A stretch of 64,000 bases of DNA from Niveispirillum irakense DSM 11586 (GTDB lineage: Bacteria; Pseudomonadota; Alphaproteobacteria; Azospirillales; Azospirillaceae). The notes beneath the pieces were generated by a model. It worked only from the letters and a program-made list of their open reading frames with translations, ran no database searches and had not been told where the DNA came from. Location of the stretch: assembly GCF_000429645.1 (NCBI RefSeq), contig NZ_KE386934.1, positions 248,001 to 312,000 of the forward strand, in the 5' to 3' direction. Positions 1 through 8,427 of this stretch are shown here, in pieces. Every line of letters starts with the position of its first letter. Position 1 is the first letter of the stretch. The translations under genes were made by a program, and so were the position numbers.

Positions 1-69
1 CCGAAAGGTCTGAACCCGGCCAAGGCAATTGCCGAAATCAAGAAGCTGATGGCCGCCCGCGCGGCCTAA
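1..69 (+). CDS. 3' end of an unidentified gene (partial)
   Basis: The frame is open from the first base and stops at TAA (67-69), giving 22 C-terminal residues ending LMAARAA. The tail is Lys/Ala-rich and looks helical. It is too short to assign to a family. A strong terminator follows about 30 nt later, which supports a real gene end here. Confidence 0.6.
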   Translation, partial: PKGLNPAKAIAEIKKLMAARAA

Positions 70-96
70 AGCGACCTGATCAGGGTGTGAACTAAG

Positions 97-127
97 AAGG
101 CCGCCGGATCGCTCTGGCGGCCTTTTT
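97..127 (+). terminator. Rho-independent terminator of the first gene
   Basis: Nine-base-pair perfect stem (97-105 AAGGCCGCC with 117-125 GGCGGCCTT), an 11-nt loop, and a T-run over 123-127. It lies just after the stop codon at 69 and before the convergent lipoprotein gene. Confidence 0.85.
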
Positions 128-154
128 CATTCCTGACCCCGAATTATTTATCGC

Positions 155-496
155 TTACCCTGGCACCACCTGGATCAGCACGCCGCTATCCACCGTACAG
201 CGGATGCTGCGCCGCTCGGGTGCATCAAAATTTTCCCGGCGAAGCACCAAGGTAAAGCCCTGGGTTACGGTCTGCACCGTACCATTGGTCACCAGATCGG
301 GCAGTTCATAGGCAATGCGGTAATGGTCGCCATAGGTGCGCTCCACTTCCCGACGGCAATGGTCCGTGGCCGTACGTGGACGGGCGTAACGACCATCATC
401 CTTGTCATCATTGACATTGATGGAGCAGGCGGACAGGACACCAGCCCCGACAACCATACCAAGCCCCACCAGCAGCATACGCGCGATCTTTGACAT
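155..496 (-). CDS. Small lipoprotein of unknown function
   Basis: A 113-residue protein from ATG at 496, preceded by a purine-rich GGGGG element. The N-terminus has a basic start (MSKIAR), a hydrophobic stretch and a lipobox LSAC with Cys24, so it should be a lipidated envelope protein. A more upstream in-frame ATG at 556 would put 20 extra polar residues before the signal peptide and is less likely. The mature part is short and charged, with two further cysteines that might pair. I recognise no domain. It converges on the terminator of the upstream gene. Confidence 0.65.
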   Translation of the reverse strand: MSKIARMLLVGLGMVVGAGVLSACSINVNDDKDDGRYARPRTATDHCRREVERTYGDHYRIAYELPDLVTNGTVQTVTQGFTLVLRRENFDAPERRSIRCTVDSGVLIQVVPG

Positions 497-637
497 GAAA
501 GCCCCCGTCTTATCGTTGATAGGGGCAATCGTAGAGGCAGCCAGGGTGCCACTCAATCGGGGTTACGTGGGCGTAACGCTTTGATTTAAAGCTGATAACC
601 AGCGTAAGTCCGGTGACGGAACTGTAACGGTGGCGTG

Positions 638-1207
638 TCAGGCTACACTGTCGGGTTTACCCTCGCCTTCCGGGTGGATCTGATGCTTCATGATCACCGG
701 CACCTGCGCCATGGAGAAGAGCAGCGACAGCGGCATGATGCCGAACACCTTGAAATTGACCCAGATTTCGGTGTCGAAGCTGCGCCAGACAATCTCGTTC
801 ACCACGGCCAGGAACAAGAAGAACCAGGCCCAGCGCACGGTCAGGATACGCCATCCCTCCTCCCGCAGTTCCAGGGCCGCCCCAAGGACCACCTTCAACA
901 GGTTCCGCTTGAGGAACAGGCCGACAAACAGCGTGGCGGACAGCAGCAGATTGACCACGGTTGGCTTGATCTTGATGAACAGCTCATCATTCAGCCACAG
1001 GGTCAGGCCACCGAAGACCAGCACAAAAAAACAGCCGACCAGCGGCATCACCGGCAGGCGACGCTCCAGCATCCAGTTGACGATCAGCGCCACCGTGGTG
1101 GCAGCCATGAAGACGCCCGTACCGGCCATCAGGCCAGCGCGGGCGTTGACGATGAAGAAGAGGGCCAGCGGCCCCGCTTCCAAAGCCAGTCGAAGCAGCG
1201 GGTTCAT
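638..1207 (-). CDS. yciB: YciB-family inner membrane protein (septation protein A)
   Basis: A 189-residue, very hydrophobic protein with about five or six membrane segments, the usual length for YciB/IspZ. Family hallmarks visible are the N-terminal LALEAGPLALFFI, the conserved KPTVVNLLL region and the late VNEIVWR segment. YciB is an inner-membrane protein linked to cell-envelope integrity and septation; its biochemical role is not settled. The gene is divergent from corA across a 152-nt gap. Family assignment is firm. Confidence 0.88.
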   Translation of the reverse strand: MNPLLRLALEAGPLALFFIVNARAGLMAGTGVFMAATTVALIVNWMLERRLPVMPLVGCFFVLVFGGLTLWLNDELFIKIKPTVVNLLLSATLFVGLFLKRNLLKVVLGAALELREEGWRILTVRWAWFFLFLAVVNEIVWRSFDTEIWVNFKVFGIMPLSLLFSMAQVPVIMKHQIHPEGEGKPDSVA

Positions 1208-1359
1208 GACAGCAGCATTTACAGCCTGCGCTGCCAGCTTGCCAGGGGTGAGTTAAGGGACTGCGGTAAAAGTTCGCTTTCCACCGGCCCTGCAAAGGAT
1301 TAAATGCCAGATGATCGCCAGCCTTCGGGCCGGTCCTCGCAGCGGAACGATGGTATGGA

Positions 1360-2334
1360 ATGATCCGCGCTTATCACATGATCGAAGGACGCAACCAGCC
1401 GCTGGATGGCGAACTGGTGCCCGAACAGCTTCGCCACGCCCAATGGATCGACCTGAACGCCCCCAGCGCCGCGGAGCGGCAATTGGTGGAGCGTACCTTC
1501 GCCATGGAATTGCCCACCCGCGAGGAGATGCGGGAGATCGAGCTTTCCAGCCGGGTCTATCGCGACGAGGGCGGCGCCTTCATGACCGCCACCGTCCTGT
1601 GCCGGGCCGATGCGCCGGTGCCGGAAACCATGGATATCACCTTCGTCCTGACCGCAGACACGCTGATCACCCTGCGCTTTGATGATCCCAAGCCCTTCTA
1701 TGGCTTCCATCATCAGGTCAGCCGGCAGGGCGTGAAGCTGGAAAGCGGGGCGTCCGCCTTTCTCTATCTGCTGGACGCCATCCTGGACCGGATTGCCGAC
1801 GTGCTGGAGGGTGTGGGCAAAGACGTGAATGCAGTGGCGCGCGAACTGCTGATTGAGGGGCATGAAGGCCATCTCGGCTCCGACATGCAGCACCAGTTGC
1901 TGAAGCGCATCGCACGCGCCCATGATCTGACCGCCAAGGCCCGGGAAAGCCTTGTCACGCTGAAGCGCATCCTGGCTTTCAATGCGACATTGAAAGAGAT
2001 TGCCGGCGACAAGAACCTGCGGGCGCGGCTGAAGACATTGGGCCAGGATGCCCAGTCGCTGGCTGATTACACGGCCTTCCTGTCCAGCAACATCGCCTTC
2101 CAGCTTGATGCGCTGCTGGGTGTGGTGGGGATCGAGCAGAATAATATCGTCAAGATATTCTCCGTTGCCGCCGTGGTCTTCCTGCCGCCGACCCTGGTGG
2201 CCAGCATTTACGGAATGAATTTCCACAATATGCCGGAACTGGACTGGCCGTTCGGCTATCCACTGGCCCTATTGTTGATGGTGGTTTCCGTTATCGTGCC
2301 TTACCTCTATTTCAAAAGACGTGGCTGGCTTTGA
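1360..2334 (+). CDS. corA: CorA-family divalent metal (Mg2+/Co2+) or Zn2+ transporter
   Basis: A 324-residue protein with the CorA plan: a large acidic, helical cytoplasmic domain (about 1-260) followed by two C-terminal membrane helices. The signature GMN motif at 285-287 (SIYGMNFHNMPEL) ends the first helix and forms the selectivity entrance in CorA pentamers. The C-terminus is the basic KRRGW. The family imports Mg2+ or Co2+, or exports Zn2+ in the ZntB branch; the sequence alone does not decide which. The stop codon overlaps the TTG start of the DUF1194 gene, suggesting coupled translation. Confidence 0.9.
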   Translation: MIRAYHMIEGRNQPLDGELVPEQLRHAQWIDLNAPSAAERQLVERTFAMELPTREEMREIELSSRVYRDEGGAFMTATVLCRADAPVPETMDITFVLTADTLITLRFDDPKPFYGFHHQVSRQGVKLESGASAFLYLLDAILDRIADVLEGVGKDVNAVARELLIEGHEGHLGSDMQHQLLKRIARAHDLTAKARESLVTLKRILAFNATLKEIAGDKNLRARLKTLGQDAQSLADYTAFLSSNIAFQLDALLGVVGIEQNNIVKIFSVAAVVFLPPTLVASIYGMNFHNMPELDWPFGYPLALLLMVVSVIVPYLYFKRRGWL

Positions 2335-3122
2335 TTGGTAAGCGCGCGTTCTCCGCTTTCGCCTTTGCCCTGATGATCTGCTGCACGGGCTCCGCCCGCG
2401 CGGCGACGCCAGTGGACGTGGAACTGCTGCTGATGGTCGATGTTTCCGGTTCCATCGACGGGGAAGAGGCGAAGTTGCAGCGCCAGGGCTATGTCGCCGC
2501 CCTGACCAGCGGCGCCCTGCGGGAAGCGGTTCGCGCCGGTGGGCTGGGTCGCGTCGCCATGGCCTATGTCGAATGGGCGGACAGCACCCACCAGCGTCTG
2601 GTGGCGGACTGGACATTGCTGGATGACGAAAACAGCCTGAACATTTTCGCCACCCGCATCGCTGCAGCACCGATTGAGACGGGGCGCTGGACGGCACTGG
2701 GCAGTGCCATTGATTTCGGCGTGGCGCAGTTCACAACCAGCCCCTTCAAAGGCGAAAGACGGGTCATCGATATTTCCGGCGACGGATACAGCAATCAGGG
2801 CCATGCGCCCGGTGATGCCCGCGATAAGGCGGTTGCTGCGGGGATCACCATCAACGGTCTGCCCATCGTGAATGATCAGCCCAATCCCATGGGGGGCCTG
2901 CCACCAGTCGATCTGGACCGCTATTACCAGGATCACGTGATCGGCGGCCCCGGCGCCTTCATTCTGACCGCTGATGGGCTGGATCGTTTCGGTCAGGCAA
3001 TCATGGCAAAGATGGTGAAGGAGATTGCAGCCCTGCCCTCTCGCGCCGACCAGCAGATGGCATCCCTGCCGCATTCGCCGATCAAGACCTTGACGTTCGA
3101 TAGAGGGGATGGTGTGCCCTAG
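2331..3122 (+). CDS. DUF1194 protein, exported von Willebrand A-like domain
   Basis: A 263-residue protein starting at TTG (2331) inside the corA stop region; the next ATG, at 2373, would destroy the signal peptide, so TTG is preferred. Signal peptide about 1-24 (ending GSARA). The mature protein begins a VWA-like fold with a MIDAS-type D37-x-S39-x-S41 (MVDVSGSID), then a conserved GDGYSNQG stretch. DUF1194 proteins are alphaproteobacterial and of unknown function; metal-dependent protein binding in the periplasm is an inference from the MIDAS. The overlap with corA may reflect a shared link to divalent cations, but that is a guess. Confidence 0.85.
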   Translation: MIGKRAFSAFAFALMICCTGSARAATPVDVELLLMVDVSGSIDGEEAKLQRQGYVAALTSGALREAVRAGGLGRVAMAYVEWADSTHQRLVADWTLLDDENSLNIFATRIAAAPIETGRWTALGSAIDFGVAQFTTSPFKGERRVIDISGDGYSNQGHAPGDARDKAVAAGITINGLPIVNDQPNPMGGLPPVDLDRYYQDHVIGGPGAFILTADGLDRFGQAIMAKMVKEIAALPSRADQQMASLPHSPIKTLTFDRGDGVP

Positions 3123-3235
3123 GCCAATCGGGCGATTGCGCAAGTGGAATGGAAATTAGCGCACGAAGCCTCAAAATGTCCTCGGCCCGCCAAGTCGGGG
3201 CGCGTATCTCGGCATTTCCCCCAAGGACCAGTATA

Positions 3236-4048
3236 ATGGACGCCCATTCCCGCCAGTTGCTCTACCATCTGCCCTACCTGCGCCGCTATGCCCGCGCGCT
3301 GACCTCTGACGCGATGACGGGCGACGAGCTGGTGGCAGAGGCAATGCCCATCGCCCTGGAAGATCCGATCAGCCATGGGCTGGAAACCCCCAGCCGCCTG
3401 CGCCTCTATGCCCTGCTGAACCGGCTGTGCGGGGAGGATTGCCGCCAGACCACGGATCTGGTCGGCCGCCATCCGATTGAACGCGCCCTCGCCACCCTGC
3501 CGGAGCGCAACCGCCGGCTTTATCTTCTGGTCAGCCTGGAAGAGCTGACGATGGCCGAAGCGGCGGATGTGCTGGGCCTGGGGCTGGAGGAAGCCCATGC
3601 CGCCATGGCCGAGGCGCAGAAGGGCCTGGGCAGCGCGCTGGTCGCCCACATCATGATTGTGGAAGATGATGCCATCATCGCCTGCGACCTGGCCGAAACC
3701 GTTCGCCAGATGGGCCATGTCGTGTGCGGGACGGCAGCGACGATGGAAGCGGCCCTGAACACAGCCGCCGACAACCAGCCCACGCTGGCTTTGATGGATT
3801 TGCGTCTGGCCGGCGGCGATAGCGGCATCACCACCGCACAGCGCCTGCGCCAGCAAAGCACCCTGCCCATTATTTTCGTCACTGCCTTCGGCGACGAATT
3901 GTCGCGCCGGGGGCTGGCCCACCTGGGACCGGTGATCCGCAAGCCCTTCACCCGCGAGCAGATTGAACGGGCCATCACGCAGGCTGTCTTCACACCTGCG
4001 GAAACAAAGCTCGCCGCCCTGGCCGCGCTGGCTGACAAAGCCGGCTGA
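3236..4048 (+). CDS. phyR: PhyR-type general stress response regulator (sigma-like domain plus receiver)
   Basis: A 270-residue protein from ATG 3236 with an AAGGACC ribosome site. Residues 1-130 form an ECF-sigma-like domain (LRRYARALT, then TLPERNRRLYLL and the helical LTMAEAADVLGLGLEEAHA). Residues 137-252 form a receiver with acidic pocket E143/D144/D145, phosphoacceptor D188, T216 and K237. In alphaproteobacteria phosphorylated PhyR binds the anti-sigma factor NepR and frees EcfG. The canonical neighbours nepR and ecfG are not in this window. The order sigma-like then receiver is diagnostic; that it is the sole PhyR of the genome is not known. Confidence 0.85.
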   Translation: MDAHSRQLLYHLPYLRRYARALTSDAMTGDELVAEAMPIALEDPISHGLETPSRLRLYALLNRLCGEDCRQTTDLVGRHPIERALATLPERNRRLYLLVSLEELTMAEAADVLGLGLEEAHAAMAEAQKGLGSALVAHIMIVEDDAIIACDLAETVRQMGHVVCGTAATMEAALNTAADNQPTLALMDLRLAGGDSGITTAQRLRQQSTLPIIFVTAFGDELSRRGLAHLGPVIRKPFTREQIERAITQAVFTPAETKLAALAALADKAG

Positions 4049-4129
4049 GATGGGTATATGTTGGGTATTCGCAACACTCTGCCGCAACCGCGATGACCGC
4101 CAACGTTTCTATTGCGGAACGGGCCGTCC

Positions 4130-4160
4130 GGGTCCAATGATGCGGCCTGTATATGGACCC
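4130..4160. repeat. Inverted repeat upstream of the amidase gene
   Basis: Seven-base arms GGGTCCA (4130-4136) and TGGACCC (4154-4160) with a 17-nt spacer, 33 nt before the amidase start codon. It may be a leader hairpin or an operator; nothing else in the 4049-4192 gap stands out. Confidence 0.4.
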
Positions 4161-4192
4161 TTGAGGCGGGGGTCCGGATGGTGGTCTGATCC

Positions 4193-5014
4193 ATGAATCG
4201 TCGGGATTTGCTTCGTTTTGCGTTTGGCGTGCCCCTGCTGGCCCCTTCGGTGGCCATAACGCTGGCCCCACCCGTGATGGCAGGCCAGGAAGTGGCCCAG
4301 GCCCGCCCGCCGGCGAAGAAAGCCCGCCCCCCCAAACTGGTGATGATTGATCCCGGTCACGGGGGCCATGACCCCGGCGCCATCGGCCGTTATCACAACA
4401 CGTTTGAAAAGGACGTGGTGCTGGACATTTCCAAGGAAATGGCCCGGCTGATCGGTCGCAATGCCGGCACCAATGTCGTGCTGACCCGCGACAGCGACAC
4501 CTTTATCGAACTGCCCCAACGTCGGCAGATGGCCCGTCAGGCCAAAGCCGACCTGTTCATTTCCATCCATGCCGATAGTGCCCCCAACCGCAACGCGCGG
4601 GGCCTCTCCGCCTACACGCTGGCCGAAAAGGCGAGCGATGATTTCGCCGCCGCCATCGCCAAGCAGGAAAATCTGGCCGGCGGGCTGGGGCTTGATATGG
4701 GCGACCTGGATGAGAATGTCGCAGCGATCCTGGTGGATCTGGCGGCGCGCCACACCCGCACCGCCGCCCTCCATGCCAAGCAAAGCATCATCAGCGGTGC
4801 CGGCAAGGATATACGCTTGCTGGATAACCCGATGCGTGCCGCCAATTTCGCCGTTCTCAAAGCGCCCGAAGTGCCGTCGCTGCTGATCGAAACCGGCTTC
4901 CTTTCCAACAAGCAGGATGAGCAATTGCTCCGCGACTCCTCGGCACGAAAGCGTATCGCCGGCATCCTGGCACGGGAACTGTCAGCGGTGCTGGCAGCCG
5001 CCCCCTTCGCCTGA
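4193..5014 (+). CDS. amiC: N-acetylmuramoyl-L-alanine amidase (Amidase_3 family)
   Basis: A 273-residue enzyme expected to cleave the amide bond between MurNAc and the stem peptide in the periplasm, as in daughter-cell separation. The zinc ligands are visible: H56 in DPGHGG, E72, H127 in SIHADS, plus catalytic E233 in LIETGFLSN. The N-terminus carries a twin-arginine start (NRRDLLRFA) and a signal peptide to about residue 30 (VMA), consistent with Tat export known for AmiA/AmiC. There is no AMIN domain, so it is shorter than E. coli AmiC. Whether it is AmiA- or AmiC-like in function cannot be decided. Confidence 0.88.
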   Translation: MNRRDLLRFAFGVPLLAPSVAITLAPPVMAGQEVAQARPPAKKARPPKLVMIDPGHGGHDPGAIGRYHNTFEKDVVLDISKEMARLIGRNAGTNVVLTRDSDTFIELPQRRQMARQAKADLFISIHADSAPNRNARGLSAYTLAEKASDDFAAAIAKQENLAGGLGLDMGDLDENVAAILVDLAARHTRTAALHAKQSIISGAGKDIRLLDNPMRAANFAVLKAPEVPSLLIETGFLSNKQDEQLLRDSSARKRIAGILARELSAVLAAAPFA

Positions 5015-5108
5015 CCTGCTCTACAAGCCCGGTTGTGACCACATTTAACGGATATGATGCTGGCACCTTGCACGTTAGTGGTGTGAGCGGCGGCAGGAGG
5101 CAAAAATC

Positions 5109-5723
5109 ATGGTGAGTGTGCGCCATCAGGCGCCCGTCAGCGGCGCCGGCAAAACCGGCGAAACTGTCCGTAACAGCCATTCCTGGATTGGCATGGCATT
5201 TCTGGCTGTTGTGGCCGTGATGCCCCTGACTGGGTGCGCCACGCCGAATGATGGGGCGGCCGCCCTGGAAAGCGGCCCGAAGGTTCCCGACAATGTGCTG
5301 ACCCGTGCGGTGGAAGCCCAATGGGCTACCGTGCCCGGCCTTAATGACCGGCTGGACGTGACCGTTCGCGATGGCCGGGCCCTGCTGACCGGTCGCGCCG
5401 GCAATGCCGATGAGCGGGTGGAGGCTGTCCGTCTTGCCTGGCAGGTCAATGGTGTGCGCGAAGTCATCAACGAAATCGGCTTTGGTGACGAGTCGAGCCT
5501 GTCCGACAAGGCGGCCGATGCCTGGATCACAACCCAGCTCCGCACCAAACTGCTGACCGACGCGGAAATCACCTCGCGCAATTTCACCATCGAAACGGTA
5601 AACCAGACCGTCTATCTGATGGGCCGCGCCCGCTCTGCCCAAGAGCTGGAGCGTGTCCGCAACCATGCCCGCACTATTTCTCGCGTCCGCCAGGTGGTGA
5701 GCCATGTCGTCGTGCCGAACTGA
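5109..5723 (+). CDS. BON-domain lipoprotein (OsmY/DolP-like)
   Basis: A 204-residue protein with lipobox LTGC at 40-43. The start at 5109 has a good GGAGG ribosome site but leaves an unusually long polar n-region; ATG 5193 would remove it yet lacks positive charge. Two BON-type repeats follow, about 63-125 (VTVRDGRALLTGRAGN...VREVINEI) and 138-204 (ITSRNFTIETVNQTVYLMGRA...VRQVVSHV). BON proteins bind lipid or stabilise the outer membrane; DolP in E. coli has the same double-BON lipoprotein plan. The 3' end overlaps the next gene by 20 nt. Confidence 0.85.
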   Translation: MVSVRHQAPVSGAGKTGETVRNSHSWIGMAFLAVVAVMPLTGCATPNDGAAALESGPKVPDNVLTRAVEAQWATVPGLNDRLDVTVRDGRALLTGRAGNADERVEAVRLAWQVNGVREVINEIGFGDESSLSDKAADAWITTQLRTKLLTDAEITSRNFTIETVNQTVYLMGRARSAQELERVRNHARTISRVRQVVSHVVVPN

Positions 5724-7080
5724 TACCGGCGCCTGTTCCACGGCATGGGAAGGCGCGCGCCAGTGGTTTGGCGCGCTGCTATTTCTGTGTGTCCTGACAC
5801 TGGCTGGTACGGTCCAGGCGCAAGCCCAGGCCGGCGACCAGAACGCGCAGGCCAATCGCCAGTTCGTGATGGCGATGCAGGCCATTTCCAAGGCCGATCA
5901 ATCCTATGATCAGGCCGAGCAGACCAAGCTGCTGACGGAAGCTGACCGGCTGCTGAACGATATCATCACCCGCCTGCCGGAAAGCACGCTGGCGGTGCAA
6001 CTGGTGACCAACCAGTTCATCGGTGATTTCGACTATGTCGAATTCAAGCGCCGGCTGCGCGGGATGGTCTGTACCGATCCCAAATCCAATGCCTGTTTGC
6101 TGCACCGGATCGAAGGGCTGGTCGCACCGGTCGAATATCCCATCGCCGCGCCGCGCTGGGACTGGCTGTCGCTGGCGGTTGCCCATTACCATATCGGTGA
6201 CCGTGAGCGGGTCCATCCGATTGTGGCCCCCTTCGTCCAGGCCTTGCGCACAGGCGGCGTGAAAAGCGATGTCAGCGCCGACCTGTTTGTTGGCCGCACA
6301 CTGGCACTGACGGGTGAAGTGGATCTGGCCCTTCAAATTACCCGTGGCTTCGCGGATTGCTCCACCCGCATCTACAACCTGTCGGACATTGTTGAAGCAT
6401 TGACCTGGCAGGGCGACATGTCGCGCGCGGCGGCCGTGGCAGAGGAGGCGACGGAATTTGCCCGTACCAAGGGCTGTGCCTGGGAATTGGGGCTGGTCGC
6501 ACAATCGCTGCTGCGCGTGGGTCTGGAAGCCCGGGCGCGCACCCTGTTTCTGAACACGGTTGAAGAGCAGTTCAGCCGCTTCAAGGATCGTCGTGGCAAT
6601 TGCTGCCCGCCGGAACTGGCTGTAGCGGCTGGCGACCTGGGGGATACCAATCTGGCCTTGGGCCTGCTGCGTACCGTGCAGGAAGAAAGCCCCTGGACCA
6701 TTCCCCAGGTGCTGGGCCGGCTGGAAGCACGGGGGGAGCGTACCCTGACCCTGACCTATGCCGACCAGCTTCAGGATGTTGACCTGAAGGCGGAAACCTA
6801 TGTGGAACTGATAAACGGCGCCTTGAAATCCAAGGACAAGGCCCATGCCACCCTGTTATCAACCCGGCTGGACAAGGTGGTGACCGACATGCGGTCCCCC
6901 ATCGTGCTGATGCAGCGGGCACGGGCTGACAAGTTGCTTTATGATGATCAACGCTGGCGCAACAGCTTCCAAAACGCAATCGGCGAGGCCGAGCGCGGGA
7001 CCGGCCAGCGCCGCGATCTTGCCGTGCCCCTGCTGGCGGCCCTGGTCGAAATTGAGACCGGGCATGCGATGCTCGAATAA
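5704..7080 (+). CDS. Exported helical-repeat (TPR-like) protein of unknown function
   Basis: A 458-residue protein whose start at 5704 lies within the BON gene. Residues 20-43 form a signal peptide (LLFLCVLTLAGTVQAQA), so it is periplasmic. The remainder is alpha-helical with degenerate repeats of roughly 34 residues (LALTGEVDLALQI, LTWQGDMSRAAAVAEEA, AGDLGDTNLALGLL), like TPR or Sel1-type solenoids. Several cysteines (about ten) are scattered, which is unusual for a TPR protein. No specific family was recognised. The overlap with the BON lipoprotein indicates one transcript and possible joint envelope work. No ribosome site is clear, so the start is uncertain. Confidence 0.7.
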   Translation: MSSCRTDTGACSTAWEGARQWFGALLFLCVLTLAGTVQAQAQAGDQNAQANRQFVMAMQAISKADQSYDQAEQTKLLTEADRLLNDIITRLPESTLAVQLVTNQFIGDFDYVEFKRRLRGMVCTDPKSNACLLHRIEGLVAPVEYPIAAPRWDWLSLAVAHYHIGDRERVHPIVAPFVQALRTGGVKSDVSADLFVGRTLALTGEVDLALQITRGFADCSTRIYNLSDIVEALTWQGDMSRAAAVAEEATEFARTKGCAWELGLVAQSLLRVGLEARARTLFLNTVEEQFSRFKDRRGNCCPPELAVAAGDLGDTNLALGLLRTVQEESPWTIPQVLGRLEARGERTLTLTYADQLQDVDLKAETYVELINGALKSKDKAHATLLSTRLDKVVTDMRSPIVLMQRARADKLLYDDQRWRNSFQNAIGEAERGTGQRRDLAVPLLAALVEIETGHAMLE

Positions 7081-7086
7081 GAGCAG

Positions 7087-7638
7087 CTACAGACCCTTGG
7101 CGGGGTCTTCCAGGCGATGAAGCCGGGCCATGGCCGCCTGGGCAATCCGCACCATCAAGGTCTTGCGACGGGCGCCAGGTAAGGGGGCCACCGGACCATT
7201 CCGCAGGATTTCCGCGCCGAAAGCATCGGCGACGATCAGGCCGCATTCCGCCGGGATCAGTTCCTGTGGGAAATCATCGCTGACTGCGAAATAGAAGCAG
7301 TCACAAAATTCCAGGTAATCCTGCCATTTATGGTCAGCCCGGAAATCCGCGACGCTGCTTTTGACCTCGACAATCGTCACCTCTCCCTTGTCGGAGAGGC
7401 ACAGCAAATCAGCCCGCCGCCCATTGGCGAGACAGAATTCCACGATCCCCTGTTGACCGCGTTCCGCCATCATCCGGCGCACGCCACGGGTGATCGCCGC
7501 TGCCCTGTCCGATGCAGGGCGCGGTAAGACCGTACGCACAAGCGCCGCCGCTCCGCCACTCATCGTCATGGCAGGTGGGGATAGGTCGCCCTCCCCTGTC
7601 AGGGCAATCTCCGGTTCTGCCATCCGCTGCACCACCAT
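7087..7638 (-). CDS. mmcB: MmcB-family DNA repair protein
   Basis: A 183-residue protein of the MmcB (DUF1052) family, a PD-(D/E)XK-like nuclease fold. Core signatures are the FCLANGRRADLLCLSDKGEVTIVEVKSS region (acidic D, then E-x-K as in restriction-like nucleases) followed by HKWQDYLEFCDCFYFAV. In Caulobacter the family confers mitomycin C resistance and is part of the SOS regulon. ATG 7638 follows GGGAGAGGG; a GTG at 7641 is an alternative. A LexA-like box sits 38 nt upstream. The gene converges on the exported repeat protein with a 6-nt gap. Confidence 0.88.
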   Translation of the reverse strand: MVVQRMAEPEIALTGEGDLSPPAMTMSGGAAALVRTVLPRPASDRAAAITRGVRRMMAERGQQGIVEFCLANGRRADLLCLSDKGEVTIVEVKSSVADFRADHKWQDYLEFCDCFYFAVSDDFPQELIPAECGLIVADAFGAEILRNGPVAPLPGARRKTLMVRIAQAAMARLHRLEDPAKGL

Positions 7639-7654
7639 CACCCTCTCCCGACCC

Positions 7655-7690
7655 TATATAAGGGATGCATGATCAGTACAGATCATGAAC
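7655..7690 (-). promoter_or_regulatory. Candidate LexA box and -10 element of mmcB
   Basis: On the minus strand, 7676-7690 reads GTTC-N7-GTAC, one base from the alphaproteobacterial LexA box GTTC-N7-GTTC. A TATATA element lies at 7655-7660, placing the box over the -35 region, where a repressor would act. The same sequence is also part of a 7-bp inverted repeat CATGATC/GATCATG (7668-7674, 7681-7687). Confidence 0.5.
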
Positions 7691-7775
7691 AACCCGAGAG
7701 GGGCAAGGCAAGTGATAATGGCCCCACCAGTCCCGGCGGACCGGAACCGGTGGGAAGATCAGGCAGGTATCGGGA

Positions 7776-8216
7776 TCAGAGCCTGACGATAAGGACCGAC
7801 TGGCCGCCGATGCTGGACGGACGGACGGACGGGGTCAGACCGGCCAGTTCCAGCAAGGCGCGCACCCCTTCCACCACATCCGTCGGACGGGTCAGGGTAA
7901 TGCGGGGATCGCGATGGCCCAGTGTACGACACCGGCCAACAGCGGCCAGAATCTGTTCCGCCAGCGCTTCAGCCCCGTAATGGGATTGCATCTGCGGCGG
8001 CGGTATGGGCATCGAGGCCGACTGGGAAAGCATATCGGTGGGCATCAGGCCGGCCACCACGCCATTTGCCGGATTATGGGCTCCGGTCGCCACTGCGGGA
8101 TACATGCAAGGTCCCTGGGTTCGAATGGCTGACGACTTCGCCGCCAGCAGAACGAATATTGACAGAGAAAATGTCAAAATGACGTTACCGATTTTTTGCA
8201 CGATTGCGCGCCACAT
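7776..8216 (-). CDS. Possible small membrane-anchored protein, unknown
   Basis: An open frame of 146 codons from ATG 8216 (a GTG at 8267 and ATG 8231 are alternatives). It would have an N-terminal hydrophobic helix (VILTFSLSIFVLLAA) followed by a low-complexity linker and a C-terminal helical stretch from EALAEQILAAVG to SVLIVRL. No family was recognised and no clear ribosome site was seen. It is called because no better frame covers this 500-bp region; it may be spurious. Confidence 0.4.
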   Translation of the reverse strand: MWRAIVQKIGNVILTFSLSIFVLLAAKSSAIRTQGPCMYPAVATGAHNPANGVVAGLMPTDMLSQSASMPIPPPQMQSHYGAEALAEQILAAVGRCRTLGHRDPRITLTRPTDVVEGVRALLELAGLTPSVRPSSIGGQSVLIVRL

Positions 8217-8427
8217 ATGCACAATTTGCATGCATTGTGGTCTGCGACCGGGCACATTCAAAACCACATGGTTAAAACCTGATCCGGCCAGAAGGCTGAG
8301 ACAAATGTCATAGGCGGCGGTTGCCTTATTGAATGGTTAAGCTATTCCTGTTTAGGCTCTTCGCATTGCAAATGGGCCGGCGATGGTCCCCGGGCGGCAG
8401 CCCGACACCAACGAAAGGTGGGCGCGC

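Noticed and set aside
3123-3235. EcfG-type promoter before phyR
   Set aside because: No GGAAC-N16/17-GTT pair is present in the gap.
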